Positions 15,827 through 26,357 are shown, counted from the stretch's first letter. The stretch is 64,000 nt of DNA from Thiohalocapsa sp963704155 (GCA_963704155.1 CAVPHF010000037.1:19053-83052), one strand, 5' to 3'. A program made the numbers and translations. The notes: generated by a model from the sequence alone, not told the origin.

Positions 15827-18670
15827 CTAGCCTCCGTCGTTGTCGGTGAACGCCTGCAGCTGTTCGCGCAGCGACGCGATGGCGCGTTCCGCGTTGGCGT
15901 TCGGGTCCCAGACGTGCGCGCCCCAACGAATGGGGTCGCGCAATTGCGGCGCCAGGCGCTGCGGCGACAGTAGGCTGTAGATCTTCTGCCAATCGCCCTC
16001 GACGCGCAGGGCAAGCTGCGGATTGATCACGTATTGGCCGTGGAGCATGCGCTTGAACAGCTTGCGGTTGTACCGATCATCGCGGTCGACCTCGTTCTTC
16101 GACAGGATCGACGAGATGTAGCTGCGTTTCTTGCGACGGGCGGGGACGATGGACTCCGGAAAATGCTCGAGCACCTCGGCGAAGTCGCCGGCGGCCAGCA
16201 GCTTGCGGCGTGTCGCCCAATTCTCACCAAGGCGTTGATAGAAGAGGACCATCGCGATGCAGAGCATCAGGTATTCCATCAGTCGCTGATCGAGCTTCAC
16301 CAGCCGCCCGTCGACCTGGATGTCGAGACTGGTCGGCGCCAGACGCTCGAACACCGCGGGCAGCTTGGCGCGTGCGAAGCGCTCGTCGGCGCAGGCGCGC
16401 TCCAGCGCGATCTGGAAGGCGTTGAGACCGTTGCCGTCGACCAGACTGGTATCGGCGTCGCGGTCGAGCAGTGCCTCGGCCAGCTCGGCATTGCCCATGC
16501 GGCTGGCGATCATCAATGGCGTCTGGCCGAAGACGTTGCGGAAGTCGACGCCGTACTGATCGACCTGGCGCAGCACGCCGCCGGGGTGCTTCAGCCCATA
16601 GAGCATGAAATGCTTCTTCTCCAGCACCGGGAAGGCCTTGTCCGGCTGCTTCGCGGCCTTGAAGCCGCCCTGGATCAGGGCGTTCAACAGCCGCTGGTCG
16701 CGGTAGACCAGCGCGTACTCCATCAGTGCGATCGATGCCTTCTTCTCCTGCCGTTGCAACGCCTTGTCTTCCAGTTCGGCAAGCGCCTCACCGCGCAGCA
16801 CGGTCCAGGGCACCTGGCGCTGCTTGAGGATCTGCTCGCGGATCTCGGCGGCCTGTTCTTCCTTGCCCTGGAGTTCGAGGCGATGTGCCTCGTGACGCCA
16901 TTCCTCGAGGCTGGAGCTTTGCTCCTCGACGTCCTCGACGCCCTGGTGGATCTCGCTGAGGCCAAGCAGCGCCAGTAGATGTTGTTTCGGCCTCGGCTCG
17001 ATCAGGTAGAGATTGCGCACCGCGCGTGTGACGGCGACATAGAGGGCGTTGATATAGAACTTGTAGATCTCGAGCGACTTGTCGCTCTTGTCGCGGCCGC
17101 GGGCGTAGCGCAGCTCGCCTTGGAGGTCGGTCTCGCCGAGATCGGCTGCGATGTCGCGAAAGCGCTTCTCCTCGCTGGAGACGAAGCCATACAGCAGCAC
17201 GTTGTCGTATTCCAGCCCCTTGGCCTCGTGGATCGAGAACACCAGCGGCGTGCGGAAGTATTTACGCACCTCGGCCTTCTGCTCCGGGTGAAGCACCAGG
17301 ATGGCGAAGCGTGCCGAGGCCGCCGTGCGTCGGTCCAGGTCGCGCTTGACTTGATCATTGTCCTGCAGCAATCCGACCCGGCCGAGGGTTGGCCCGCGGC
17401 TGCGCACCAGATAGTTGCTTTCGCGATCGACGGAGCCAAAGCGCGCATGCTTGATGTGCAGCAGGCGATTGGCGATCTCGGTGACCTGCGGCGAATTGCG
17501 GAAGTTGGCGTTGAGGATACGCACCAGGTCGGTGCCGGCGCCGGTGCCGGTATCGGCGCCCTGTGCGCGCCAGAACAGCGTCTTGACCTTGGACCAGGAA
17601 AAGAAATTGGGATGGACGATCTGGTTCGAGTCGCCGCACAGCAGAAAGCCGCGCATGTCGCGCAGCGAGCGCAGGATCAGCAGCAGCTGCACATTGGTCA
17701 GGTCCTGCACCTCGTCGACGACGACGAAGTCGTAGCGGGGCTCGACGCGCGCCAGCCAGGCATGGCTGACGATGTTGGGGTCGAACCAGCCCTGCTCGTC
17801 GAGGAAGCGCAGATACTTCTCGAACAGATCGTAGACGCCGGCGCGCGTCTCGGGCGCGAAGATCGACTGCTTGACGCCGAGCGCGAGATAGTCGTCGCGG
17901 CTGAGATAGGCGCGCGAGGGGTCGGTACCGGTAATGGCCCCCTGGAACTCCTCGAACAGCTGGTGGCTGTCCTTCAGCTCCTTCGGCAGGCGCTGCCGGC
18001 CGGCCCATCCGGCGAACACCCGCGGTGTGATCTCCTTGCCTGCCGGGACCTGGATGCTCTCCAGATATTCGCGGAATGAAAGGAAGTCGACCGTCTGCTC
18101 GTCGTTCTGCCAGTTGTTCGCGTAATAGAGCTCACGGGCGTTCTGTACCAGGAAGGGCGAGCGCGTCACATAGAGGATGTCGCCGCTGGCATCCTTCATC
18201 TTCTCCAGCGTCAGCGCCGTCTTACCGCTGCCGGCGGAGCCGATGATCACCAGCGGCGGCGGCTGGCGATAGATCGTCTCCTGGTCCTCGTCGAACGAGA
18301 GCACCTTGTCCAGCAGATGAAAACGTTGGAGCTTCGGATTGAGGTACGGCAGGTCGGGTGCCTCGTCCGCTGCCTCGGCATGCACGCACGGGATGCCGTC
18401 CTCGTCGATCTGGACCCCGCGGGCGAGAAAGCGCGACTTCTCGTAGGCGTGCCGCGGGATGTATTCAAGCATCAGCGCACAGCGCTCGCCCTGGTGGCGG
18501 TAGAGCGAGAACAGCAGCCGGTTGCTGCGGTCGAGCCGTGCCCGATAGAGGTTATCGCCGACCTTCTTGACGTCGGCAGAGCGAAAATCGTCCGCGGCGA
18601 GGCGGGCGGCGAGCTTGTCGTAGCCGGGAATGGCCGCGGTGTCGAGGCCACGGTAGCTGAGGATCTTCAT
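15827..18670 (-). CDS. RelE-like / superfamily 1 helicase / ankyrin fusion protein
   Basis: A 947-aa multidomain protein. Residues 1 to about 80 look like a RelE/ParE-type toxin fold: short, basic, with DVKKVGDNLYRARLD, NRLLFSLYRHQGE and a final LEYIPRHAYEKSRF strand and helix. Next comes a UvrD-like superfamily 1 helicase: Walker A GSAGSGKTAL (about 143), Walker B VVVDEVQDL (about 315), LLCGDSNQI, NANFRNS, SIHEAKGLEYDNVLL and the motif VI segment YVAVTRAVRNLYL (about 541). A Glu/Arg-rich coiled segment follows, then one or two ankyrin-like repeats (GQTPLMIASRMGNAELAEALL, about 705-725) and an all-helical C-terminus. Start: the ATG at 18670 gives the domain's natural beginning; a GTG at 18721 is possible. 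It stands alone with no cognate antitoxin or nuclease beside it. Function unknown; RNA or DNA surveillance or defence is speculation. Confidence 0.7.
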   Translation of the reverse strand: MKILSYRGLDTAAIPGYDKLAARLAADDFRSADVKKVGDNLYRARLDRSNRLLFSLYRHQGERCALMLEYIPRHAYEKSRFLARGVQIDEDGIPCVHAEAADEAPDLPYLNPKLQRFHLLDKVLSFDEDQETIYRQPPPLVIIGSAGSGKTALTLEKMKDASGDILYVTRSPFLVQNARELYYANNWQNDEQTVDFLSFREYLESIQVPAGKEITPRVFAGWAGRQRLPKELKDSHQLFEEFQGAITGTDPSRAYLSRDDYLALGVKQSIFAPETRAGVYDLFEKYLRFLDEQGWFDPNIVSHAWLARVEPRYDFVVVDEVQDLTNVQLLLILRSLRDMRGFLLCGDSNQIVHPNFFSWSKVKTLFWRAQGADTGTGAGTDLVRILNANFRNSPQVTEIANRLLHIKHARFGSVDRESNYLVRSRGPTLGRVGLLQDNDQVKRDLDRRTAASARFAILVLHPEQKAEVRKYFRTPLVFSIHEAKGLEYDNVLLYGFVSSEEKRFRDIAADLGETDLQGELRYARGRDKSDKSLEIYKFYINALYVAVTRAVRNLYLIEPRPKQHLLALLGLSEIHQGVEDVEEQSSSLEEWRHEAHRLELQGKEEQAAEIREQILKQRQVPWTVLRGEALAELEDKALQRQEKKASIALMEYALVYRDQRLLNALIQGGFKAAKQPDKAFPVLEKKHFMLYGLKHPGGVLRQVDQYGVDFRNVFGQTPLMIASRMGNAELAEALLDRDADTSLVDGNGLNAFQIALERACADERFARAKLPAVFERLAPTSLDIQVDGRLVKLDQRLMEYLMLCIAMVLFYQRLGENWATRRKLLAAGDFAEVLEHFPESIVPARRKKRSYISSILSKNEVDRDDRYNRKLFKRMLHGQYVINPQLALRVEGDWQKIYSLLSPQRLAPQLRDPIRWGAHVWDPNANAERAIASLREQLQAFTDNDGG

Positions 18671-18914
18671 GCGCAGCGGGACTGGGTGCGAAACGGACGA
18701 GACACGTAAGTCAGTTCGCACATGCTAACCCACAATGGCAGCGAGGCGATGCCTAGGCCGACCAGAGCAGGGCGTCGTTTTGCTCAAGCGACGCGTCGCC
18801 TCGAGTCGGCCGAGGGCCCAGGGCCAGAAGCGCGCGATCGCCCTGACCAGCGGCCCTTGGCCCTGGGCGCATGGCCCGAGTGCCGCGGTGCAGAGGTTCC
18901 GGGACCGTCTCTGA

Positions 18915-18972
18915 TCGTTGTCGCGGTCGTTGTCGGGTCTTCGGGTTGTCGATTACGACAAACGACAACGAG
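18915..18972. repeat. Cluster of TTGTCG direct and inverted repeats
   Basis: Three direct copies of (C)GTTGTCG or GGTTGTCG are followed by inverted copies CGACAA and CGACAACG. The centre is a perfect palindrome TTGTCG-ATTA-CGACAA at 18946-18961. The layout resembles a multi-site operator. Confidence 0.5.
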
Positions 18973-19049
18973 AAAACTTGACTCATCTGTGGACGATGCC
19001 GCGCCCTCAAGTAATTTAGGCCCTGGGGAACCACACCGACAGCAAGCAG

Positions 19050-19074
19050 CTCGCCGCCGTTAAACGGCGGCGAG
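19050..19074 (-). terminator. Strong hairpin behind the hydrogenase operon
   Basis: CTCGCCGCCGT, loop TAA, ACGGCGGCGAG: a perfect 11-bp, very GC-rich stem 24 bases after the hynL stop. No clear T-run follows on the minus strand, so it may act as a processing or stability barrier as much as an intrinsic terminator. Confidence 0.6.
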
Positions 19075-19097
19075 AAGCTCAGGGTCAATGGGAAGGA

Positions 19098-20841
<1,744 letters not shown>

Positions 20842-20919
20842 GATGTCTAGTTCCGAGTGTCAAGGAGTGAGATTCAATGATCGAGCAGCGGGACCAGCGC
20901 CCTCGCCACTCGCCACTGG

Positions 20920-22188
20920 TTACTCGTCACTCTCTTTCAGATGCTCAGCGATCATCTCGGTCAGGCCGATCACGGGGATGTCCATGTTGAATTCCTCCAG
21001 GCCCTCCTCGAGCTGGGTGCGGCAGGTGGCGCACATGGTCACCATGCGTTCGGGCTCGACCTCTTCGATCTGCGCCTTCTTGCGTTTGAACGCGGCCATC
21101 TTCAGCTCCTCGGCGCGCTCGTTGGAGCTGACGCCGCCGCCGGCGCCGCAGCACCATTGGTACTTGCCGTGCTCTTTGAGCTCGACGAAGTTGTCGGCGA
21201 CCAGATCCATCAGGCTGCGCTGCTGCTGGATGACGCCGCTCTTGCGGGCTAGGTTGCATGGATCGTGCATTGACAGCCGGTCGATCTCCTTGCCCTCGGT
21301 CTTGATTCGGCCGTCGGCGCGCAGTTGGTCCAGCACCTCGATGATATGGAACACCTTGAACGGATAGGCGCGGCCGATGTTGTTCGGTCCCTCCCAGCGA
21401 ATGGCTGTGTAGGCATGACCGCACTCGGGGCTGATCACGTTCTTCACACCCAAGGCCTCGGCGGCATCGACCACCCGCTGGGTCAGCTTGGCGGCAATGT
21501 CCTTGTTGCCGATCTGGATGCCCGCATTGGTGGCCTCGAAGCAGTCCTTGCTCAAGGTCCAGCTGACGCCGGCGTGGTCGAAGATCTTGGTGATGGCCTC
21601 CAGATACTCCGGGAAGTTGATGATCTCCATCGAGGACAACAGCACCAGATAGTCGGCGCCCTGCTTGTCAATCGGCACCACCAGGCCGGTGGCCGTCTCG
21701 ACATGCTTGATCTGAACCTCCAGCGTCTTCCACTGCAGACCCATGGGGCTGCCGGTGTTGACGGCGCGAACAGAGGCCGCGATCAGTCCTTCCGGTGCAT
21801 GGCCTGACGCGACCATCCCCTCGCGTGCCTTGCGGATCATGTACTGGATGTCATTACCGACCGGGCAGACCATCGAGCAGCGCCCGCACATGCTGCAGGA
21901 GTCGTACAGCAGCGGCTCCCAGTCGGCCAGCATCTGGTCGGTGATCTGCTTACCCAGCCCGAGCTTATCCTTTAGTTTTCCCCAAAGCGTGTATTCCTGC
22001 TCCCACAGCAGACGCATCGGCTCCAGCTTGTGGATTGGCGTGTACTTCGGGTCGCCAGTCTCTTCATAGAAAGGGCAGGCGCTGGCACAGAGTCCGCAGT
22101 GCACACAGCTCGAGAAGAAGGCCGCAACCGGCGCGTCCATTTCCTCGCGCAGGGCCTTCAGGCCGCGTTCGAGTGAAAAGTCGCTCAT
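20920..22188 (-). CDS. isp2: Isp2, HdrD/DsrK-like iron-sulfur protein of the hydrogenase operon
   Basis: A 422-aa cytoplasmic iron-sulfur protein related to heterodisulfide reductase HdrD and DsrK. Two [4Fe-4S] motifs are seen near the N-terminus (CVHCGLCASACPF and CSMCGRCSMVCPV). Two cysteine-rich CCG-type domains follow, with ECGHAY, DPCNLARKSG, WCCGAGGG and MCATCRTQ as cluster ligands. In Thiocapsa the Isp proteins connect the membrane hydrogenase HynSL to a redox chain. The ATG overlaps the isp1 stop by 4 bases (ATGA), so the two are translationally coupled. Confidence 0.9.
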   Translation of the reverse strand: MSDFSLERGLKALREEMDAPVAAFFSSCVHCGLCASACPFYEETGDPKYTPIHKLEPMRLLWEQEYTLWGKLKDKLGLGKQITDQMLADWEPLLYDSCSMCGRCSMVCPVGNDIQYMIRKAREGMVASGHAPEGLIAASVRAVNTGSPMGLQWKTLEVQIKHVETATGLVVPIDKQGADYLVLLSSMEIINFPEYLEAITKIFDHAGVSWTLSKDCFEATNAGIQIGNKDIAAKLTQRVVDAAEALGVKNVISPECGHAYTAIRWEGPNNIGRAYPFKVFHIIEVLDQLRADGRIKTEGKEIDRLSMHDPCNLARKSGVIQQQRSLMDLVADNFVELKEHGKYQWCCGAGGGVSSNERAEELKMAAFKRKKAQIEEVEPERMVTMCATCRTQLEEGLEEFNMDIPVIGLTEMIAEHLKESDE

Positions 22189-22847
22189 GACTGCACCCCC
22201 TTGCGCCCGAAGATGGCGCCGTTGTACCAGCGGGCGGCGAACGCCGTGAAGATATGAGTGAGCTTGGTAAACGGCAGCACGATCAGGAACACCTCGGCGG
22301 TCAGGATATGGATGCCAAGCGCCAGCGGGTAGGGGTTGATCAGGCGGTGGTAGGCCAGGTAGCCGGTCAGCACCACCAGGAAGGTAACGCCCCAGATCAG
22401 GTAGTCCTCGGTCGTGCTCAGAAACTTCTTCACCGGATGCGTGAGCCGATGGATCAGCGCCGCGACCAGGCCGAGCAGTGTGATTGCGGTAATGCCGTCG
22501 ACCACCGGGTTCGGCAACGCCGGCCAGCCGATGCCGAAGGTGCTCTTGATCAGTTCGACGTGTGGGATGAACAGCAGCAGCGCGACGATGAAACCGATAT
22601 GCCAGATGGTGCCGACCACGACATCGAAGGGCGCGCGCTGCAAGGTGCCCGGATCAGGGTAAAACCGTCTGTAGATGGTCTTCAGCCCCGGCACGAACTC
22701 GCCGCCACGCGCCTCGGCATAGTTGTGGCGCCGGCCGAGGACAAAGATCTCGGTCAGGCGGATCAGCAGACCGACGGCAAAGATCGCGAGCGCGATCTGG
22801 AACATCGGCCCCTTGGTAAACAGCAGAAAGTCGATCGAGCTCATCAT
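22185..22847 (-). CDS. isp1: Isp1, b-type cytochrome-like membrane subunit
   Basis: A 220-aa integral membrane protein with five hydrophobic segments, related to NarI/DsrM quinone-interacting di-heme cytochromes b. Histidines in the membrane segments (for example GTIWHIGFIVALLLFIPHVEL and AALIHRLTHPVKK) are candidate heme ligands. With Isp2 it would pass electrons between HynSL and the quinone pool. The start ATGATG overlaps the hynS stop, and its own stop overlaps isp2. Confidence 0.88.
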   Translation of the reverse strand: MMSSIDFLLFTKGPMFQIALAIFAVGLLIRLTEIFVLGRRHNYAEARGGEFVPGLKTIYRRFYPDPGTLQRAPFDVVVGTIWHIGFIVALLLFIPHVELIKSTFGIGWPALPNPVVDGITAITLLGLVAALIHRLTHPVKKFLSTTEDYLIWGVTFLVVLTGYLAYHRLINPYPLALGIHILTAEVFLIVLPFTKLTHIFTAFAARWYNGAIFGRKGVQS

Positions 22848-23956
22848 AGTTTCTGCTCCAGTTCTTCGGCGGTGACGGGCTGGTGCGTGGCCTTCGCCGC
22901 GGCAGACTTGCGTCGGCTCAAAATGCCGGCGCCCGCGCCGACCGCGATTCCGGCCGCCCCTGCCGCGAGCAGCGTGTCGCCGGAGTCACCAATCGGCACC
23001 GATAGCGGTTTGTAGAAGCCACCGGCATCCCAGAAGTCCGGTTCAGAGCAGCCCAGGCAGGGGTGCCCGGATTCGACCGGCCAGCTTGTGCCGCCGTTCC
23101 ACTTCATGGTGGCACAGGCGTTGTAGGCCATCGGCCCCTTGCAGCCAAGCCGGTATAGGCACCAGCCCGCCTTGGCACCCTCGTCGTCGAATGTCTCGGC
23201 GAACAGGCCCTTGTCGTAGAAGGGGCGACGGTAGCAGCGGTCGTGGATGGATTGACCGAAGAACGCCAGCGGCCGGTTGTATTCGTCCAGGTCCGGCAGC
23301 TTGCCGAAGGTTAGGTATTGTGCCAGCACGCCGGTGATGACCATCGGCACCGGCGGACAGCCGGAGACGTTGATGATGGGCTTGTCCTTGATGATGTCCG
23401 ACACGGCCACCGCGCCGGATGGGTTCGGCTCGGCCTTCGGCAGCCCGCCAAAGGCCGCACAGGTGCCGACCGCTACAACGGCAGCGGCGCCGGCAACGGT
23501 TTCCTTCAGCATCTCCAGGTTGCTGATGCCGGCAATGGTGGAGTAGCCGGGATTGGCGTCAGGGCCCGGCAGGGAGCCGTCGACAACCACCAGATACTGG
23601 CCCTCGTTCTCGTGCATCGCCTGCTCGCGGGCATGCTCGGCGGCGTCACCGGCGGCGGCCTGCAGCGTGTGGTGATAGTCCAGCGAGATGACGTCGAGGA
23701 TCAGGTTCTCAACCGTCGGCGAGAAGCTTCGGGTGAGCGACTCGGTGCAGCCGGTGCACTCCTGAAACGACAGCCAGATGACCGAAGGCCGACGCGCTTG
23801 CTCCAGCGCCGCCGCGATGGCGGGCGCCATGCTCGGCGGCAGCGCCATCATCGATGCGGTGGCGGCGCAGAACTTGAGGAAGCCGCGTCGCGAGACCCCT
23901 TGTTGGCGGAGACTCTCGCCCAAGGTCAGTTGCTGGGGTTTTCTGAGAACAGCCAT
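22844..23956 (-). CDS. hynS: [NiFe] hydrogenase small subunit HynS, Tat-exported
   Basis: Iron-sulfur electron-transfer subunit, 370 aa. The N-terminus has a twin-arginine signal (SRRGFLKFC) with a hydrophobic stretch, so HynSL is exported folded. The proximal-cluster motif ECTGCTES and the further cysteines in VGTCAAFGG, SGCPPVP and HPCLGCSEPDFWD are present. A hydrophobic C-terminal anchor (LLAAGAAGIAVGAGAGIL) ends in a basic tail. The ATG at 23956 has a perfect AGGAGG ribosome-binding site 7 bases upstream, whereas the frame extends much further without sense. First structural gene of the operon, preceded at 11 bases by the HupH-like gene. Confidence 0.92.
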   Translation of the reverse strand: MAVLRKPQQLTLGESLRQQGVSRRGFLKFCAATASMMALPPSMAPAIAAALEQARRPSVIWLSFQECTGCTESLTRSFSPTVENLILDVISLDYHHTLQAAAGDAAEHAREQAMHENEGQYLVVVDGSLPGPDANPGYSTIAGISNLEMLKETVAGAAAVVAVGTCAAFGGLPKAEPNPSGAVAVSDIIKDKPIINVSGCPPVPMVITGVLAQYLTFGKLPDLDEYNRPLAFFGQSIHDRCYRRPFYDKGLFAETFDDEGAKAGWCLYRLGCKGPMAYNACATMKWNGGTSWPVESGHPCLGCSEPDFWDAGGFYKPLSVPIGDSGDTLLAAGAAGIAVGAGAGILSRRKSAAAKATHQPVTAEELEQKL

Positions 23957-23967
23957 GATTCCTCCTG

Positions 23968-24465
23968 TCAGGATGCGGAAGGGCCGTCGGCGTCCATGCC
24001 GAGGCCTGAAACGGGGTCGGCGGACAATGGGTGGCGAGCACCCGCCTGCGTGGCGTCCTGCAGACGTGCGTCGAGCGCACTCAGCGCGTCCGCCAGGTCG
24101 GCGCTCTGGGTGCGCAGTATCCGTGGAACCTGGTCGATCTCGATCTGCAGCGCGATGCGCTGTCCGTCGGCGTTGGCATAGTCGACTACCCAGACGCCCG
24201 GGAAGCGGGTCTCCCAGATGTGGCTCGGGCCCAGCGCGTCGATGGTGGCCTGCACCTCGCCACGGCCAAGGATCGCCATCAGCCGATCCTCGTCGCCGGG
24301 TCCGAATGGCATCGCGGCCAAATCGATACAGGTCGCCTCGCCGCCAGCGATGAGTTTGGCGACGGCGTGACGGATCTCGCTCAGGATGGGCAAGGCGTTG
24401 CCGAAGTTCTGCGGCGCGGCTGGCGCCTGCTCGACCTGGATCGGAATGTCGCCCAGCCTGAACAT
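23968..24465 (-). CDS. HupH/HyaF C-terminal-domain protein, hydrogenase maturation
   Basis: A 165-aa protein matching the C-terminal domain of HupH/HyaF, which assists assembly of the small subunit of uptake hydrogenases. Typical segments are LPILSEIRHAVAKLIAGGE, the IDL...P block, GRGEVQATI and the ETRFPGVWVV core. The N-terminal HupH domain is missing, so it is a short form. The ATG has GCGGAGGG just upstream. It probably starts the hydrogenase transcript: 123 bases separate it from hynD, and an AT-rich stretch sits right before it. Confidence 0.75.
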   Translation of the reverse strand: MFRLGDIPIQVEQAPAAPQNFGNALPILSEIRHAVAKLIAGGEATCIDLAAMPFGPGDEDRLMAILGRGEVQATIDALGPSHIWETRFPGVWVVDYANADGQRIALQIEIDQVPRILRTQSADLADALSALDARLQDATQAGARHPLSADPVSGLGMDADGPSAS

Positions 24466-24588
24466 GCCATCCCTCCGCTACTATCACTTATAGCTAATTT
24501 TATGCTTGTCTTATGAATCCGGCTTTGACCTGGGGCAGGAAGTGCGACGAGGAGCCGACGAATCGCAATCTTGACCGTCGATTAGGCG
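24466..24588 (-). promoter_or_regulatory. Likely promoter region of the hydrogenase operon
   Basis: The 123 bases between hynD and the HupH-like gene contain the most AT-rich stretch of the neighbourhood (about 24483-24516). On the minus strand it includes CATAAAAT and TATAAG as possible -10 elements. No matching -35 or -24/-12 pair could be assigned with confidence. Confidence 0.35.
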
Positions 24589-25077
24589 TCAAGGCGGAGG
24601 CATATCCGAGCGCCAGCGCACGAGCAGTGTGCGAATTGCGTCGATGGCCTTCGGCACGGCGGTCGCCACCGATGGGGTGAGTTCGCTTCCCCAATCGACA
24701 CGTTCGGGCTCGATGCCGATCAAGGCGCGCTGGCAGGGAAGGCTGTCGGTGAGGCGGGCGATGTCCATCAGGTCGGCCAGGCTGACCTCGTGCACGCTTT
24801 TTGCGTTGCGGCTGAGCTGCCGGTCCATGGCCTCGCCCTCAAAGGTGCGGATGCTGCCTGGCGGATCGCCCATGGCCGCAGCATCGACGACGATCAGACG
24901 CTCGGCATCGGCGATCGGGCCGGCCAGCGTGAAGCTGAGCGTGCCTCCGTCGAGCAGGGTGAGATCGGCATCGGTCGCGGCGTCCTGCGCCAGGCCCTGC
25001 AATACCGCGACGCCGACGCCCTCGTCGCTGAGCAGCAGGTTGCCGAGACCCAGGATCAGCGTGCCTGATTTATCCAT
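24589..25077 (-). CDS. hynD: Hydrogenase maturation protease HynD/HyaD family
   Basis: A 162-aa endopeptidase that removes the C-terminal peptide of HynL after nickel insertion. The family start ILGLGNLLLSDEGVGV is present, with the nickel-binding acidic residue in SDEGVG, as is VVDAAAMGDPPG with the second metal-binding Asp. SVHEVSLADLM carries the His ligand. The frame fits the usual 150-170 aa length. Upstream of the hydrogenase genes on the same strand and divergent from hypC. Confidence 0.88.
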   Translation of the reverse strand: MDKSGTLILGLGNLLLSDEGVGVAVLQGLAQDAATDADLTLLDGGTLSFTLAGPIADAERLIVVDAAAMGDPPGSIRTFEGEAMDRQLSRNAKSVHEVSLADLMDIARLTDSLPCQRALIGIEPERVDWGSELTPSVATAVPKAIDAIRTLLVRWRSDMPPP

Positions 25078-25178
25078 CTTGAGGCCTCGCCTTGGCGACC
25101 TTCCCGCTACTTGCCGCGGACAGGTGGGCCGCCGTAGGCTGGGAGATGAGTTGATTGTTCTGTTGCGGGTGAAACGCT

Positions 25179-25415
25179 ATGTGCATGGGTATCCCGATGC
25201 GGATTATTGCCATCAATGGTCTGATGGCGCGGTGTGAGGCCAAGGGGATCGAGCGCGATGCCAGCCTGCTGATGCTGGAACATGAGCAGTTGAAGCTGGG
25301 CGACTATGTGGTCGTGCATCTGGGCCACGCCATCGATACCGTCACGCCCGAGCATGCGGCCGAGGCATGGGCCATCTACGATCAGATGCTGGGATCAGAT
25401 GCTGGCGGCGTCTAG
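25179..25415 (+). CDS. hypC: HypC/HybG/HupF hydrogenase assembly chaperone
   Basis: A 78-aa chaperone with the diagnostic N-terminus MCMGIP, whose Cys2 contacts the Fe(CN)2CO unit delivered to the large subunit. The second conserved block GDYVVVHLGHAIDTV and a helical C-terminus are present. Divergent from hynD with about 100 bases between them. The other hyp genes are elsewhere. Confidence 0.88.
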   Translation: MCMGIPMRIIAINGLMARCEAKGIERDASLLMLEHEQLKLGDYVVVHLGHAIDTVTPEHAAEAWAIYDQMLGSDAGGV

Positions 25416-25579
25416 TCCAGCCTGATCACCAGAATAACGCCGTGGCTACACATCAGGCTCGCTCGATTAGCCGAAGTGACTATCGCCCTGGCTGAGAACG
25501 CGCAACGCAATGCTGCGCACTTCGAGACCCGTGATAGAGGCGGCGCTGAGCGCTGTGCAAGCGCCTCAGCGCACCGCGC

Positions 25580-26044
25580 TCAGCCGGCCGCGTCGATGAA
25601 CTCGTCGGCGATTGCGTACTGGCGTTGAACTTCATCCGTGTGCGCGCCATCGGCGCCTTCCACCAACTCGCAATTGTTGGCCATGCGGGCCTGCATCGCT
25701 GCCTTCAGGGCGCGGTTGGTCTTGTCGGTGAGCAGCTTCTCCGGCGCCAGGGCGGCGGCCGTTGCGGCAGCAACGAAATGGTCGGCTTGCGCCAGCCAGT
25801 CGGTGTCTTTTCCGCAATCAGTGTAAGTCTTGGTGGCCCAGGCCTTGGCGCCACGGTAGGCGTCCTCCAGTTCGCCGGGGGTTGCGTCCGCGCGCAGCGC
25901 CGTCTCGATGGCGCGGTTCACGCGCTCATCCTTGCTCAGGTGCACCACGCTCTGGGCGAAGCGGGCGCCAATGATGCGCTGCTGATCATCAGGCAGCCTG
26001 TCTAACAGGGTGCGAAGGTCCTGGTCGTTGCTGATCGTTGCCAT
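25580..26044 (-). CDS. Uncharacterised 154-aa soluble protein
   Basis: Not recognised as a named family. It is alpha-helical, with no signal or membrane segment. It begins with a helix-forming DQDLRTLLDRLPDDQQR, carries basic helices (KDERVNRAIETALR), and has two cysteines (in YTDCGK and NNCELV). The ATG at 26044 has GGAG 7 bases upstream; the longer open frame beyond it is not credible. It follows hypC in convergent orientation and precedes the divergent ppsR. Codon usage matches its neighbours, so it is likely a real gene. Confidence 0.6.
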   Translation of the reverse strand: MATISNDQDLRTLLDRLPDDQQRIIGARFAQSVVHLSKDERVNRAIETALRADATPGELEDAYRGAKAWATKTYTDCGKDTDWLAQADHFVAAATAAALAPEKLLTDKTNRALKAAMQARMANNCELVEGADGAHTDEVQRQYAIADEFIDAAG

Positions 26045-26357
26045 GATCGGGCTCCTCATGCTGAAGGTGACGTCCGGACTGGGCATATTGGCTGAGCGTT
26101 TTGGCCGGATACGGATTGCGGCCGAGACCGAGACCCGAATCTGCCCCCAGAGCCACCCCGTCTGGTCGCTGCAGCGGTGTCTCGCCAGCACACGGCCGGA
26201 CCGATCGTGGCGCGTGCGGGCCGATGTCGCGACAGACAAGCGGCGGCAACGCGGGTCTCCATCGCTTACTATCTGTCCTCCGCCGGCGCTGCCGCATTGA
26301 TATTCATCACGCCAAGACGCCGTCTTGCCGTCACTGGTTGGGAAAGCCCCTAGGAAC
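26045..26357. other. Divergent region upstream of ppsR
   Basis: 313 bases with no gene seen. The only distinct element is the 15-base palindrome CAAGACG-C-CGTCTTG at 26313-26327, 30 bases before the ppsR start and a possible operator. Confidence 0.4.

Larger units (their letters stand above)
18671..19097. other. Intergenic region rich in inverted repeats
   Basis: 427 bases with no credible gene, although a 113-codon rightward frame is open. It contains GCCCAGGGCCA around 18815-18826 facing TGGCCCTGGGC around 18858-18869, a cluster of TTGTCG/CGACAA repeats at 18915-18972 (listed separately), and the hairpin that follows the hydrogenase operon. Confidence 0.4.

Noticed and set aside
18722..19063. 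Rightward 113-codon frame in the gap before the hydrogenase operon
   Set aside because: It runs through inverted repeats, has no protein-like pattern and no ribosome-binding site.
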